Positions 11,985 to 23,300 of a stretch of 64,000 nt of DNA are shown here, in pieces. How positions within the stretch are numbered: position 1 is the stretch's first letter; every line of letters starts with the position of its first letter. The stretch comes from Neckera pumila (Eukaryota; Streptophyta; Bryopsida; Hypnales; Neckeraceae). The DNA lies in the NCBI GenBank assembly GCA_963969595.1, contig OZ018412.1, positions 870,501 through 934,500 of the forward strand. The letters are read 5' to 3'. The notes under the pieces were generated by a model that worked only from the letters and a program-made list of their open reading frames with translations, had not been told where the DNA came from and searched no databases. The translations under genes were made by a program, and so were the position numbers.

Positions 11985-12225
11985 CAAATCGGTTGGGTCG
12001 ACCAACCGTTCAACGATCAAACGGGGAGCCTGTCTGACCTGTCTACCGCCGACCGACCTATCGACCAAAGTTCGAACCTATCCGGCCCCCATCCAACCAA
12101 TTGTTTGGACGGTCTGACCTCGTCCGACCACTACCTGGAAGGTCTTCGAGTTCGACCCCGTCTGACCTCGTCTGACGCCGTCCGACCCCATCCGAGGTCG
12201 TCCGACTGACAGACTGCCCGACCAT
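11985..12225. repeat. CCGTCCG microrepeat block 4
   Basis: A run of CCGTCCGACC, CGTCTGACC and CATCCGA-type units, the reverse complement of the CGGACGG motif in blocks 1-3. It lies about 300 bp upstream of the hAT transposase frame. In hAT elements the transposase is known to bind short subterminal repeats (AAACGG in maize Ac), so this block could be such a binding array. That role is inferred. Confidence 0.6.
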
Positions 12226-12527
12226 TGGGACCGAAATAGTATTCTTCATTCCCTGTTCAATGGTCACTAGCGACCTCAGAACTATAAATTTCAAAAGTTT
12301 ACCATTTGCAAGCACTCTTGAGAAGCTAAATGCTTTGATTTCCAAGGGCTAGGTCTGACCCATTTTGGGTCCCTTGCTTGGTAATGTATAGTTCAATGGA
12401 CAGGGGGGCCTTGTTTATCAAGGCTTTGTGCACACATTGTTTGTCTTATTTTTGACAAAATTTATCAGACTGTTATTGCATTACATTTTCAATTTCATTC
12501 AAATATAAAGGATCCGAAGTGGTCACT

Positions 12528-14640
12528 ATGAGCAAGGATTGGTCTTATTGGTATGGTATCCCGTCAATTGGTAAAGTGGAATGCAAAGCTTGCAAATTGG
12601 TGTTCGCTAGGAAAACAAGCCGTTTGTTCAGCCATTTAGGATATAAAGGCACATCAGGTTTGAGAGATAACGGAATAAGCCTTTGTCCAAAGTTGACATC
12701 CCAAGTTCAAAATTTATTTCTTCGCTGCAATGGAGATATACCACAAAATCTACAGGAGACAATGTGGATGGCAATAGGACGCTTGTGGTCAAAAGTGATA
12801 TTTCAAATGGGAGGCAGACGTCTCTTTCTACACAAGAAGACTCGTGCACAGCACAGCCGCAACCCTTTCGTGCGGCCTCTGATGGAAATCCAAATACACA
12901 AACATCAAGTGAACGTGACACTGCGCGGGGATCAAGCAGTAGGCCACAGAGGCAGAGCAAGATATCGAATGGATTTGAGACGGCCAATAAACGGATTTTA
13001 AATGCAACCTAGGCCAAGTTCTTTTATGTGGCCAACATACCATTTGCTGTAGCTTGAAATCTAGCGTTCAAAGAAGCAGTGAAGAGAATAATTGAGTTCC
13101 ATAGGCCCTACACCTCGCCATTGTACAACGATATATGCAATAAATTGCTTGACAAAGCGAAAGCGGAGGTGCAGACAAATTTACAAAAGAAGACCAAAGA
13201 CATCATTAGGAAGTTCGGAGCAATGTTGTCTATTAATGGATGGAGCTCGATTGGGAATCGGCCATTGATAAATGCCATGCTAGTATCCTCTGCAGGTGAG
13301 CAATTCCTAAGAGCGATGGATACAACTGGGGCTGAGAAGAATGCTACGTATTTGGCCGCTCTCCTAGAGACATTTATAGTCAAAGTGGGCCCTCAAAATG
13401 TGGTGCAAGTGACTACAGATAATGCACATGTGAACCCAGCAACATGTACTCTGGTGATGGCTACATATCCACACATTTTTTTCCAAAGTTGCACGGTACA
13501 CGCCTTGAATTTGTTGCTAAATGATTAGAGAAAACAAGCAATAATAATGGAGCAAGTGGACAACGCCAAAACTGTAGTGAAGTTCTTCAGATGAGGCATA
13601 GGCCGCTTGCAATATTTTGGAAGTACGAGCCCAAGTATGGCTTGTCGATGCCGGGTGAAACAAGGTTTACCTCCAATTTCATCACAATTGCACGTTTGTT
13701 GAAGGTTAAGGGTCCATTGCAACAGACGGTGACAGACCCGCAGTGAAATGAATACATGAGATTAGGCCGAACATCAAAATCTCGCACTGACTCTCGGGAG
13801 GTATTCAAGATACTTATAAGCAAGCATTTTTGGCACCGTTGTCAGAATTTTAAGGACTTAGTGGGTCCTGTTGTGTATGGCCTATGTAATTTGGATACGA
13901 AGACGCCCGGCATGGATAAGGTTTTGCACATTTTGCAAAATTTAGAAAAACGCATCTCCGGTTTGGTTGGAGAGCCTTTTTGTTTGAGCCGGGATCTTGC
14001 CGATCCACTGCTGGCGTTGTTTATTAACCGACGCAAAATAGTGGAGACCAATTTGCATTTTGCAAGAGCTCTTCTGAACCCCTACCTTCTTGAAGACAAA
14101 GAACTAGCCAACGATCAAAAAGTGATAGAGGCATGCAAGCGTGTTCTCATGAAAATTTGTAAACCAGGAGATTATGCCGCGGTTGTGAAGGAGTTTGTCC
14201 CCTTTCGACATAGGGAACCGCCATTCCACAACATGTTGGAGCCAAGTGAATAACAATTGTCGGCACATGCTTGGTGGGATTTTGAAGGCACGTGTGGGAA
14301 GCTGATTGCTCCAATTGCCAAGAGGATACTGGCACAATTGGTCTCTTCTTCTTCATGTGAACAAAATTGGAGTAGCTATTCCTTTGTTCACAACAAATCT
14401 AGGAACAAGTTGAAGCCACAGAGAGCAGATGATTTGGTGTATGTGTACACCAATTCAAAAGTCTTAGTCCAATCCAAGGAAAGGGATGAGAAAAAATGGT
14501 ACCATGAGAACGTGCTTTTTGAAGATAGGGAGATGCCTATCACCAAAAATGAGGATTCGAAAGATGGCAAGCCTGCATCCGATGACGGGGGTGCTGTGTA
14601 TAATGCTGGGTATTCAGTTACCGCTTGCCATCATCAGACT
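12528..14640 (+). pseudogene. hAT-superfamily transposase relic
   Basis: Order of recognisable parts: a BED-type zinc-finger region (DWSYWYGIPSIGKVECKAC, then a His near SHLGYKG) from 12528; then, after a frame change near 12700, the segment AKFFYVANIPFAVA; then the DUF659-like core at 13079-13528 (NGWSSIGNRPLINAMLVSS, VGPQNVVQVTTDNA, YPHIFFQSCTVHALNLLL). A middle segment follows at 13756-14253. The C-terminal hAT dimerisation region lies at 14257-14450 (AWWDFEG, ILAQLVSSSSCEQNWS, KSRNKL, DLVYVYTN). Stops interrupt the frame near 13010, 13055, 13526, 13744 and 14251, and there is at least one shift of frame, so no functional protein can be made. The gene order and motifs are typical of plant hAT transposases. 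Terminal inverted repeats could not be placed with confidence. Confidence 0.85.
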
Positions 14641-14720
14641 CACAGTCAACCATCCATCAATCCAATGGGCCCTAAAATTTTATTCTTTTTTCTTCCATCT
14701 GATTGGCTTGGAAAGTTGAG

Positions 14721-15200
14721 AAACCGAGAGGGAGAGAGGGTCAGACAGAATCTCAAGCCTTCCAAAAACCTCAGAAAAAACTCTAAAATTTGAATTAGAG
14801 AAGTCCAGTCTAGAAACCAAGAGGGAGAGAGGGTCAGACAGAGTCTCAAGCCTTCCAAAACCTTAGAAAAAACTCTGAAATTTGAATTAGAGAAGTCCAG
14901 TCCAAAAACCGAGAGGGAGAGAGGGTCAGATAGAGTCTCAAGCCTTCCAAAACCTTAGAAAAAACTCTGAAATTTGAATTAGAGAAGTCCAGTCTAGAAA
15001 CCAAGAGGGAAAGAGGGTCAGACAGAGTCTCAAGCCTTCCAAAAACCTTAGAAAAAACTCTGAAATTTAAGTAAGAGAAGTCCAGTCCAGAAACCGAGAG
15101 GGAGAGAGGGTCAGACAGAGTCTCAAGCCTTCCAAAACCTCAGGAAAAACTCTGAAATTCGAGTAAGAGAAGTCCAGTCCAGAAACTGAGAGGGAGGTAG
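14721..15200. repeat. Satellite of 92-93-bp units, about five copies
   Basis: The phrase AAACC(G/A)AGAGGGAGAGAGGG recurs at 14721, 14814, 14906, 14998, 15091 and (degenerate) 15183. The spacing of 92-93 bp is very regular and identity between units is high. It begins just after the hAT coding relic and extends the last transposase frame into repeat-derived sequence. Confidence 0.9.
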
Positions 15201-16930
15201 CCGACAGGGGCTCAATTTGTAACAGAGTCATACCAATTGATAAAAAGATAATTGGACCAAGAAAAGTCAACTTTGTTTGACCAAAAAACCCGTCAGTGAA
15301 GCTCTTCCATCCAGCAAGGGCCTTCAACAAGCTTCTTCAATCAACAGGGAATCAGACCACACACAACTTTGAGCTGTCGCCACAACTAAATTCAATTGAG
15401 GTGATTATGATCTAAAATTTCATTCCAGATTCAGTACTAGCACAGAAGGAAGAGCAAGAGGATCTGAAGTAATTGGAGAGAAGGGCCATCAAAGTCAAGG
15501 TAAGCCTTGTTAAAGTTTAAAACACATGCTTTGACATAGATTAGAATAGAACTCAAAGTCAACGAATCAAAAAACGAAATAACAATTGACTTGCTAATGG
15601 TTCTAGAAATTAGTTAAATTTAGAGAAGATTTAGAAACCATTTAGTGACTAAAATTTGACTTCCTTGATAGTCCAACCAAAATTCTAAAGTTTAGATTTT
15701 CTCAAAGATTTGCCTTTGAAAAAAGAAAGACTTTGGTGGAAAGAAAAGCTATCACCATAAAAAAAGATAAGGGGCAATTAAAAATATTTCTAGAATTATT
15801 TAGACCATAGAAAAATTTAGAATCACTTTAGTTGCTAAAATTTAACTTACAAAATATCTCAAATCATTCAAAAATTAAAATTGTTAGTATTTGCCTTAGA
15901 CAAAATTAAAGTCCTAGACAAAGGAATATTTGAAACCATAAACATACAACCCATTTAGTATTAGGATAGAAAATAATAGACTAAAATTAACAAGATTAGA
16001 AAAAACAAAAACAAAACCACTATCATAGACTTTTAAATTAGAAGAAATTAGAACATCTTGGAACAAAATTAGTAGGGAAAAACAACATCAAGGTAACAAG
16101 GAGAATTAACCAATTACAATTGGAATAAGGAAAGGAAAAGGACTGACCGACCATTCTTTCCAAATATAAAGAATCGAACATACGCAAAAGTGGAGGGAGC
16201 GCATCAACAAGGCATGGACTTCACGATCCAAATGGAGCATGAGACCATCGATGATTCCAAGGTGCATTCTTAATTCTCATTCTCTAATTGTGTTTTAGAT
16301 TTTAATTAAGTTAGATTTGCTTTAAAAACCTAGAGCCGAATTTAGGACATAGAATCAGATCTCAGGAGGATTTAATCAGTGAAATTAGAATTTAAAATTA
16401 AATAGAGAATTCTCCTAGCTTTCTGAAAAGACATTAAACATAGAAATCCGATAAAAATGGAGAAAGTAGTGAGAGAATGAAGTTGATGTAAGAAACGAAT
16501 GAAAAAATTAGAAAATCATCCAAAAGAATATTCTAAAGGAATTTTAGGATCTAAATTAGAGTAGGAAATTGAGAAGGAAATTACAACCTTAGAGATTTAA
16601 AGTAGAATCCTACAAAGAATTAAATCCAAGTAAGTTTTTTTCGTCCGAAGTAAATAAGAATTAGGTGAAATCTAAATTCATCTAAACAACCTTTACTTTG
16701 GGTAAAAAACATTAAACTTGGTTTTAACTTCCACAATAGAAATTAACCACCACGTCAAATTAATTTAACCAACTCAATAGAAGTCGAAAAAGAATCAACT
16801 ATCGGAATTTTACCACAACTGTTGTAAAATTGATTGATAAATTAACCTAAAAATTATAAGAGAGGATTAGTAGGAAAAAAGTCAAAAGTAATTAGTACTT
16901 TAGATTTATCTCAAGAATAGGTAAAACTTA
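15200..16930. other. AT-rich stretch without a gene
   Basis: No open frame above background and no recognised element ends. The sequence is strongly purine-biased on the plus strand (many TTAGAAA, AAATTAGA and AGGAAATTAG motifs) and looks like old repeat-derived DNA. Confidence 0.6.
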
Positions 16931-16932
16931 GA

Positions 16933-17261
16933 GTAAATTTTGACTTTTTGACGAACCGTTAATCGGTCAAAATTTACTAAAACTTTTTAGCTTTAAGTAA
17001 TTGATTTTTTAACGAAGGTAGAAAATTTAGAAAGGAAGTTAGAATAATTTACTAAGAGGAGTAAAAACTCAAGGTAAATTTAGATGAACCGATAGTTGGT
17101 CGAAATTTACCTAGAACCTTACAAACTAAAATTTATAATTTACCAAGGTAAAAAATCTTAATAGGAAGTTAGATAATTTAGTAAAAGAAGGTAAAACCAT
17201 TAGGAAAAGATAAAATCTAGGGTAAATTTTGATGAACCGCTGAATCGGTCAAAATTCACCA
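16933..17261. repeat. Diverged triplicated repeat with an internal hairpin in each unit
   Basis: Three imperfect palindromes of the form GTAAATTTTGA ... GAACCG ... CGGTCAAAATTTAC lie at 16933-16977, 17073-17111 and 17221-17260. They are separated by related spacers (AGGTAGAAAATTTAGAAAGG, AGGTAAAAAATCTTAATAGG), giving a diverged unit of about 140-148 bp. Each palindrome could fold into a stem with a short loop. Confidence 0.65.
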
Positions 17262-18756
17262 AAGATTTTGCAAATCTAAACCAATCCTTAATTCTTTAAT
17301 CAAAGTAGAAGAATATTAGTAGAAACTAGATAGATGTTGGTTAACAGGGAAAAATTAGGAAATAATAGATTTGATAAGAAAAATAAGGTTAGAATTACAA
17401 CAAAACGTACTTTAGATTAGAACTCACATCGAATTAACTTAATTAGGCGACAATTGAACGCTTAGGATAAGATAGGACTTCAAAATAGGAAAAAACCCTT
17501 AGAATTAAATTAATCCTCCCTCGACTTCTACTTAGTTACTCACGTTTGTGGTAAAAAAGCTCCATTGCTTGGAAGGCAGCTCGTTTACTACAGCCAATCA
17601 CCCATAGACTTAGATTTACTCATAGAACCTGGTTGTGCATGTTAGAATCTAGGATGGGATTCAAAACACTCACAATACCCTATGTATCCCAAAAGATACA
17701 ATCTGTGCATCTTTTGGGTGTTAACTATGTCATGAGCCACTGTCTATGAGGATCAAAATTCAACATTCAATTGCAGAAATTGAATTTCCACAAGAAATTC
17801 CAGATACCCACGTTTTCCGCAAGATGAGATGTGGCCCTTTTGACGAAATGCCGAACTGTCTGACCCTCACTTCGGGAAGCCGAGGGGCTAGGCCGGTGTC
17901 CCAGTGTCAAATCGATTTCATTCGGTGTAGAAATACGGACTGCAGTGCCGAAGTTCACCAGCTTCCCTGCAAGTGCGGAATCTGGATCTCTCTTGCACCA
18001 TCCACTCAGATTCAAACACCAGGCACCGCAGATTCTGAGCCCTCACAGAAGCGACATTCTCGCACCCTAAAATGTGCTGCATGAGCTCACTAACGTACGT
18101 TGATTCACGCTGTCCTGAGTTCTGGAGTCCTCCCTGTCTGATCACTACTGCACTGTAAGTTAAGTTATCGCCATCTGACGCACAAGGGACCACGGCAAAG
18201 CCCCAGACACGTAATTACATACAGGCCCCCGCGCTCATGGATGGATGGCGGCACTGTACGTGCGAGGGATCTGCTAAGTTGGGCCTCATTTGCATTGAAC
18301 AGGCGGAAATGTGATCGAGATTGGGAGCCTAGCTCCCTGGCTCTTGGGTGAAAGTGCGACTCCGTGCAACGGTGGGATACATATGCCCCGCATATGCGGC
18401 CAGCCGTGGCGCTCTGCGCAGACTGGCACGATGGAAGGCAATAAAAAGCCCAGTTGTGCCCCGAAAAGCACTGCCTGCCTGCCTCCAGCATCGTGAGCTG
18501 GGGTGGCCCTTTGTGGAGTCACAGGGAGGGGGGCTCTGTTCATCGATCGATGGACCCAGGCACCTTGGCCAGCGGAGTATGGAATTAGGGTAAGTGCGAA
18601 ATTTATGCGGATAATTCCGACGATGGGGAATGCCGCGGAATACCGCTATTCCGTAGCTGCACTGCTCTAGTTACGGAAACCTGCAGCTGGCGTGCCAAAT
18701 CTGGCTTTTGACCTTTCACTTCAACGGTACTGGCTGCAGAAAGGTACTGTGCTGTA
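17262..18756. other. Intergenic region, GC-richer from 17.8 to 18.7 kb, no gene recognised
   Basis: Base composition rises from about 17.8 kb. Overlapping short ORFs occur on both strands (for example 17746-18084 plus, 18165-18491 minus), but none carries a recognisable domain or convincing splice structure. It may hold exons or 5' regulatory DNA of an unrecognised gene. I cannot support a call. Confidence 0.4.
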
Positions 18757-19342
18757 CAGTGGGGTATAGTTCATTTACGAATTTTTCAATCAGTTTTTAC
18801 TAAAAGTTCATCAACAGGAAGCTCTAGCATATTCAAAAATGATCCACTTTTGAAACTACAAAGTGCGTTGGAATTGCACTGAAGTGAACGTCAACTTCAT
18901 AACAAGTGAAAAATGAATAATTTTAAAACATACAACAATTTGGATGTCTTTCATACACTATCCACCATTTCATAGAAGATAGTCAAAGATTTTTGCAATG
19001 GGGTGAAGAACAAGCAAGAAATTATACAAACCATTCAAGTGGTATGAGATCAAGTATCTCTAAAGCAATTGTGAAGGCTCATTTCTTATATGTACCATTG
19101 AATACAAGTTATAATTTCACAAATGCTGGCAACACTAAATAGTACTTAGTGTATAGAAAACATCAAACTCATTGTATGATTTTTAATTACATATGTGTGT
19201 TTGTAATGATAATAAAATAGACTTCAGTGTGATTCCAACGCAATTCAAAATTTGAAATTCTGTTATGAGCATACACGGGCCTCCCAAAGTTGACCTAATC
19301 TCAGCAGGATGCAAAAATTTGTAAATGAACTGTAACCTACTG
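18757..19342. mobile_element. Tc1/mariner-like MITE with long inverted repeats
   Basis: The element is flanked by TA on both sides (18755-18756 and 19343-19344). The left end CAGTGGGGTATAGTTCATTT is matched in inverted form by the right end AAATGAACTGTAACCTACTG. A second inverted match lies further in (GCGTTGGAATTGCACTGAAG near 18863, and its complement CTTCAGTGTGATTCCAACGC near 19223), so the terminal repeats are long and interrupted. It is 586 bp with no coding capacity and lies about 1 kb upstream of the USP-DHQS II gene. Confidence 0.7.
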
Positions 19343-19344
19343 TA

Positions 19345-20395
19345 CAGTACAGTACTATACTAACTGTACATTCTCACACAAATCGATTATATATGTCCTG
19401 GTGATTGTATACTGTAATGCTTTTTCGCGGTTGAGTTAAACTCAATGTGTGTCGAAGGGGAAAAAAAGAGAGTCGATTGTAGCCCAATGTTCAGAATACA
19501 CAAATAACATAAAAGAAGATTATTTTGATGATGGACATTGCGTGAAATTCTAAGTAGGGGATGCAGAATCTCAACACCTAAACTGGGCAAGAATATTTCG
19601 ATGAAGCAGAATCTTCAGTGATGAATTTGGCCTTTTCCAGTTCATTTGAATAGTTTTCGTCATTCCAGTGGCTCCGCCTCCTGCTCGAGATTCTGTCAGA
19701 TATCTGATTCAAGCAGTTTTGTTCCAAAACTACTGTCCAATAAGCTTACACACTTACATTCCCCTCACGGACTGAACCTGCACGATCCAAGCTTTGTTTA
19801 GCGATTGCCCAATTTGTATTTAGCTTTGTATTTAGCCTGCAAGTGGTGCGTTCTGGTCCTTCGATATCCTTTCATTCCCTCCGGAGTCCGGAACTTCAAT
19901 CGGATGTCACGGCATGTCTCCTGCCGTGCATCTGGCGGCAACCACATGGAAGCTTCCGCGCTTTCATCATCCCGAAGCTAAAGTATGCACTCAGTTGTGC
20001 AATTTCTGCGCGCAAGACAAGTCTTCGATCAGTCGATTGTGAATTGGTGAGACGGGCTCACATCGCTGCAAGCATGCTTTGTAGCAGACTGACTAAAATT
20101 GCCGAGAGAAATTAAAGGATTGAACGTGTTATTGCCAAAAGTTAATTGAAAGACTATTGCTGTTTCAATTGAGCACTGTATTGGAGCTGAGTGATCGATG
20201 CGCACTCAGTGACTCAGTGCGCGATTGCAATGCTGGATCATAGTTGGAATTCATCTGTGATGCTTGTCAAGTAGATCGAGCTAGCGCCAGCGGCAGCTCA
20301 TGTGAGTGTACTGTAGCTGGGTGGCTGTTAAGCTGGCCTCCTCTACTTTGTTCAGCGGTTGTGTCTTCCCAAGTGCCGACGACTTGTACGGTGAC
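19345..20395. promoter_or_regulatory. Upstream region of the USP-DHQS II gene
   Basis: About 1.05 kb between the MITE and the first in-frame ATG of the fusion gene. A polypyrimidine tract plus AG (CTCTACTTTGTTCAG, ending near 20354) just before the coding start could be a 3' splice site of a 5' UTR intron. Short ORFs here (for example 19843-20115 plus) have no recognisable product. No TATA box could be assigned with confidence. Confidence 0.4.
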
Positions 20396-23300
20396 ATGTC
20401 GCTGGAGAACCTGATCAAGATGCAAAGCTCCGGCGTGCGCAGCATCGAGGATCCCAGCACGCCGCGGCCGGGGGGCGTGCCGCAAGGCGCAGTGCTCGTC
20501 ACGTTGGATGTCACCAAGGAGATTGGCACCGCGGCCGTGTACTGGGCGCTGGGCAATGTCGTCCGCCGCGGAGACAACTTCAAGATCGTGGGCATCATCA
20601 CGCACGTCTCCAATCCAAGTACCTTCCTTCTCCTGCGCGAGATGTTCACCGAGCTCGATTTTTAATGCTCGCTTTGTGTGCTCCAATGCTGGTCGTCACT
20701 AACGAGAGTGTTTGTTCCTGCAGTGGGATTCCGGTCACGGGTCGACAAAAACAGCTGGATCGGCAACAATGGGATCATGCTGCAGCACGAATTCAATTTG
20801 AAGCGCAATGTGCTGGAGAATATCCCTCACGTCAAGGAGTGGTGCGAAAAAGCAGGAGTAAGATACTTTACAATCCAGACTGCGGTATGTTCGAAATGCC
20901 GAGGTTTGTAGATTGATCAGTAATCACTCAAATTTTTGGGTGCTGGACACATTGCAGGTGAAGCTGGAGGTGGAGGTGAAGGCTGGGTATCAAGTGAAGA
21001 CGATCATTGTCGACGAAGCCAAAGCTATTGGCGCCTATCACGTCGTCCTGGACAAGTAAGCGTTAAAACTCCTTGGGTTTCAAGTACTACCGGAATTGAC
21101 GACATTTTGGGGTTTGAAATACTGTCGACCGTACATTTGGAATTCATAGATTGCTTCGCAACTTCTAACGACACGCTAAACAACTTCGGGAAGTCGTCAA
21201 ATCCTTGTAGTGCATACTGCGTAGAACGCTTGAGGACAGCATTAGTATTAATTAATTGTCATTCTCAGTACCTGCTCCCACTTGTGATCGATGCAGGACA
21301 ATGAAGAGCGATTGGAAGTACTACGTGGACCATCTGACGTGCTTTGTGTCGAGGGCACGCAACAGTGGCGGCGTGGACACCATCCGCTCGTTCTCTGTTT
21401 CGAAGCAACTCCCGCCGCTTGTGCCGACCCCGCCCAACACCATCCGCCAGGGGCAGCCGTCGCCTCCCCCGCCGCAGCAAATCCACACGTCGGGATCCAT
21501 CGTCTCCACGGCGTCCCTGGGGTCGACGCACTCGGTCTCGTCGGGCTCCTTCGAACTGATCTCCAGTGACGACTTCCTAACTCAGGACAGCGATTTGTTC
21601 TCCGTGGCGCCCACGACGGAGGAGTTGCTCGATCGGCATCCCGAGATTCAGGAAGCTCCGACGCACCGCGCATCTCTTCCCCTGCGCACTGGCCACGGGG
21701 ACAAGGCGGAACCCACAGGGTACAACATGGTGAACCGGAAGCCCGCTCTGCGCCAATGGCTGGCGGAGGATTCATCAGATTCGCAGACCGAGGCGTATTC
21801 AGAGTCCACTCCAAGCTCCTTCATGGAGCCTCGACCTCACAAAATCCTGGGACCGGCGCCGGTCATTGATCAGCGCGAGCAAGTGCGACGCACTCCTGTG
21901 GAGAAAACGATGCACGCGCCGCCGTTGCCCCCGGCACCCGTCAAACTGCATCCTCCGCCAGGCAGGACCAACACAGGACCTCCGGTGCACAAACCATTTG
22001 TGAAGGAGATGAGCACGGTCAGCACCAATTCGCTCCCGTCGTCGATAATGCCGTCACCGCCGCATAGCAAAGTGTTGCAGAGCTTGTCGAAGACGGTGTG
22101 GGTGTGGACGCGCAGCAAGGAGGTGATGCGATGTGCTGTGGAAGTCGGCTGGACCACGTTCATCTTCACCCCCGACACCAAGTTCATGGCCCCGCAATGG
22201 ACTTGTGCGTACAATCCTGCACCAGGTCTTGCAGTGCATATAAATATTAGGGGTACAAGGGTGGGTTCACTGGTGGTGCTAGCTCCGGATCGGAGTTTGA
22301 CCGGACATTGACGGAAAGTGATGTGTTGTGCTTTTGGTGGTTCTGTTCAGCGATCGAGTGGATTAAGCCGCTGCTTCTGGAAGGGGGCCGGTTTTTGAAT
22401 CAGGAGGGCAGGCAAGTGGCACTTCTGGGTCAGGTCTACTCGGGCGAGCAGCTGGACTACCTGCCTGCAATGATGGGTGAGGCGGAGACCGTTGTCATTA
22501 ACCACCTCGATTGGCAGGTTTGGGAAATTGATTGACTGCTCTAAATTCAACTAGATGGACGCAATCTCAATTTGGTCCTTTTGGCATATTGTGACATTCA
22601 AGTGTTGAAATTAGGACTTTCCAGTTCTCAATTGGATTTTGGGTTTTCCTGGTCTTAATACCTCCAAACTCTGCAGCTTAGTAGTATAAACCTGAGATTT
22701 CAAATGAGTGTTCAAATCGCTTCAGTTACATCGGGCTTCTTAAACGGCTCTACTTCGGATTGTACTTAAGAGCTCTGTTTTGGATGTGAAATTTTTGTGA
22801 AATTAGGCCGATGTACCATATATAACTATGCAGAGTAGACCACAGGTAGGGTTGCGTCGTTTTGAAATTTCACAGTTCCTCATGGGATCAGTCCAAACTG
22901 ACAATGCCGGGCCCTGTGCAGATTCTTCCTCCTGAAGATGTGGTCGCCGCTTTCCAAGGTCGACGAACTCGACTTTTTGCCACCACCACCACCGCAGCCG
23001 ACGCCCAAGTATATCTGGAGGTACCGGTTCATTCATTCAAACCTTTGGATTGCAAACAGACTGATTCACGATTGAGAATCTTGAATTAATTGAATTATTA
23101 GATGAGAGAGCAACTTCAATGGCATTAAGAACACGGCATTGGAATGTTGTTAACATCATATTGTTCACTGTAAGCACCTGAACACTAAACCAGATGAATG
23201 CGTTGGAATCTTCAATGTGCCTTGTAATGAATGTCGTTAAAGTTGTGTTGTTGTTAGCTAGCTTATTATGCTGGAGTCTATTATGATTCGTGCATCGGAG

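Noticed and set aside
14721..15200. CRISPR-like array of regular repeats
   Set aside because: The 92-93-bp units are contiguous with no unique spacers, and the genome is clearly eukaryotic.
21248..22239. Long minus-strand and off-frame ORFs opposite exon 4 of the fusion gene
   Set aside because: They are GC-rich shadows of a long coding exon. Only the plus frame carries conserved domain motifs and joins the other exons.
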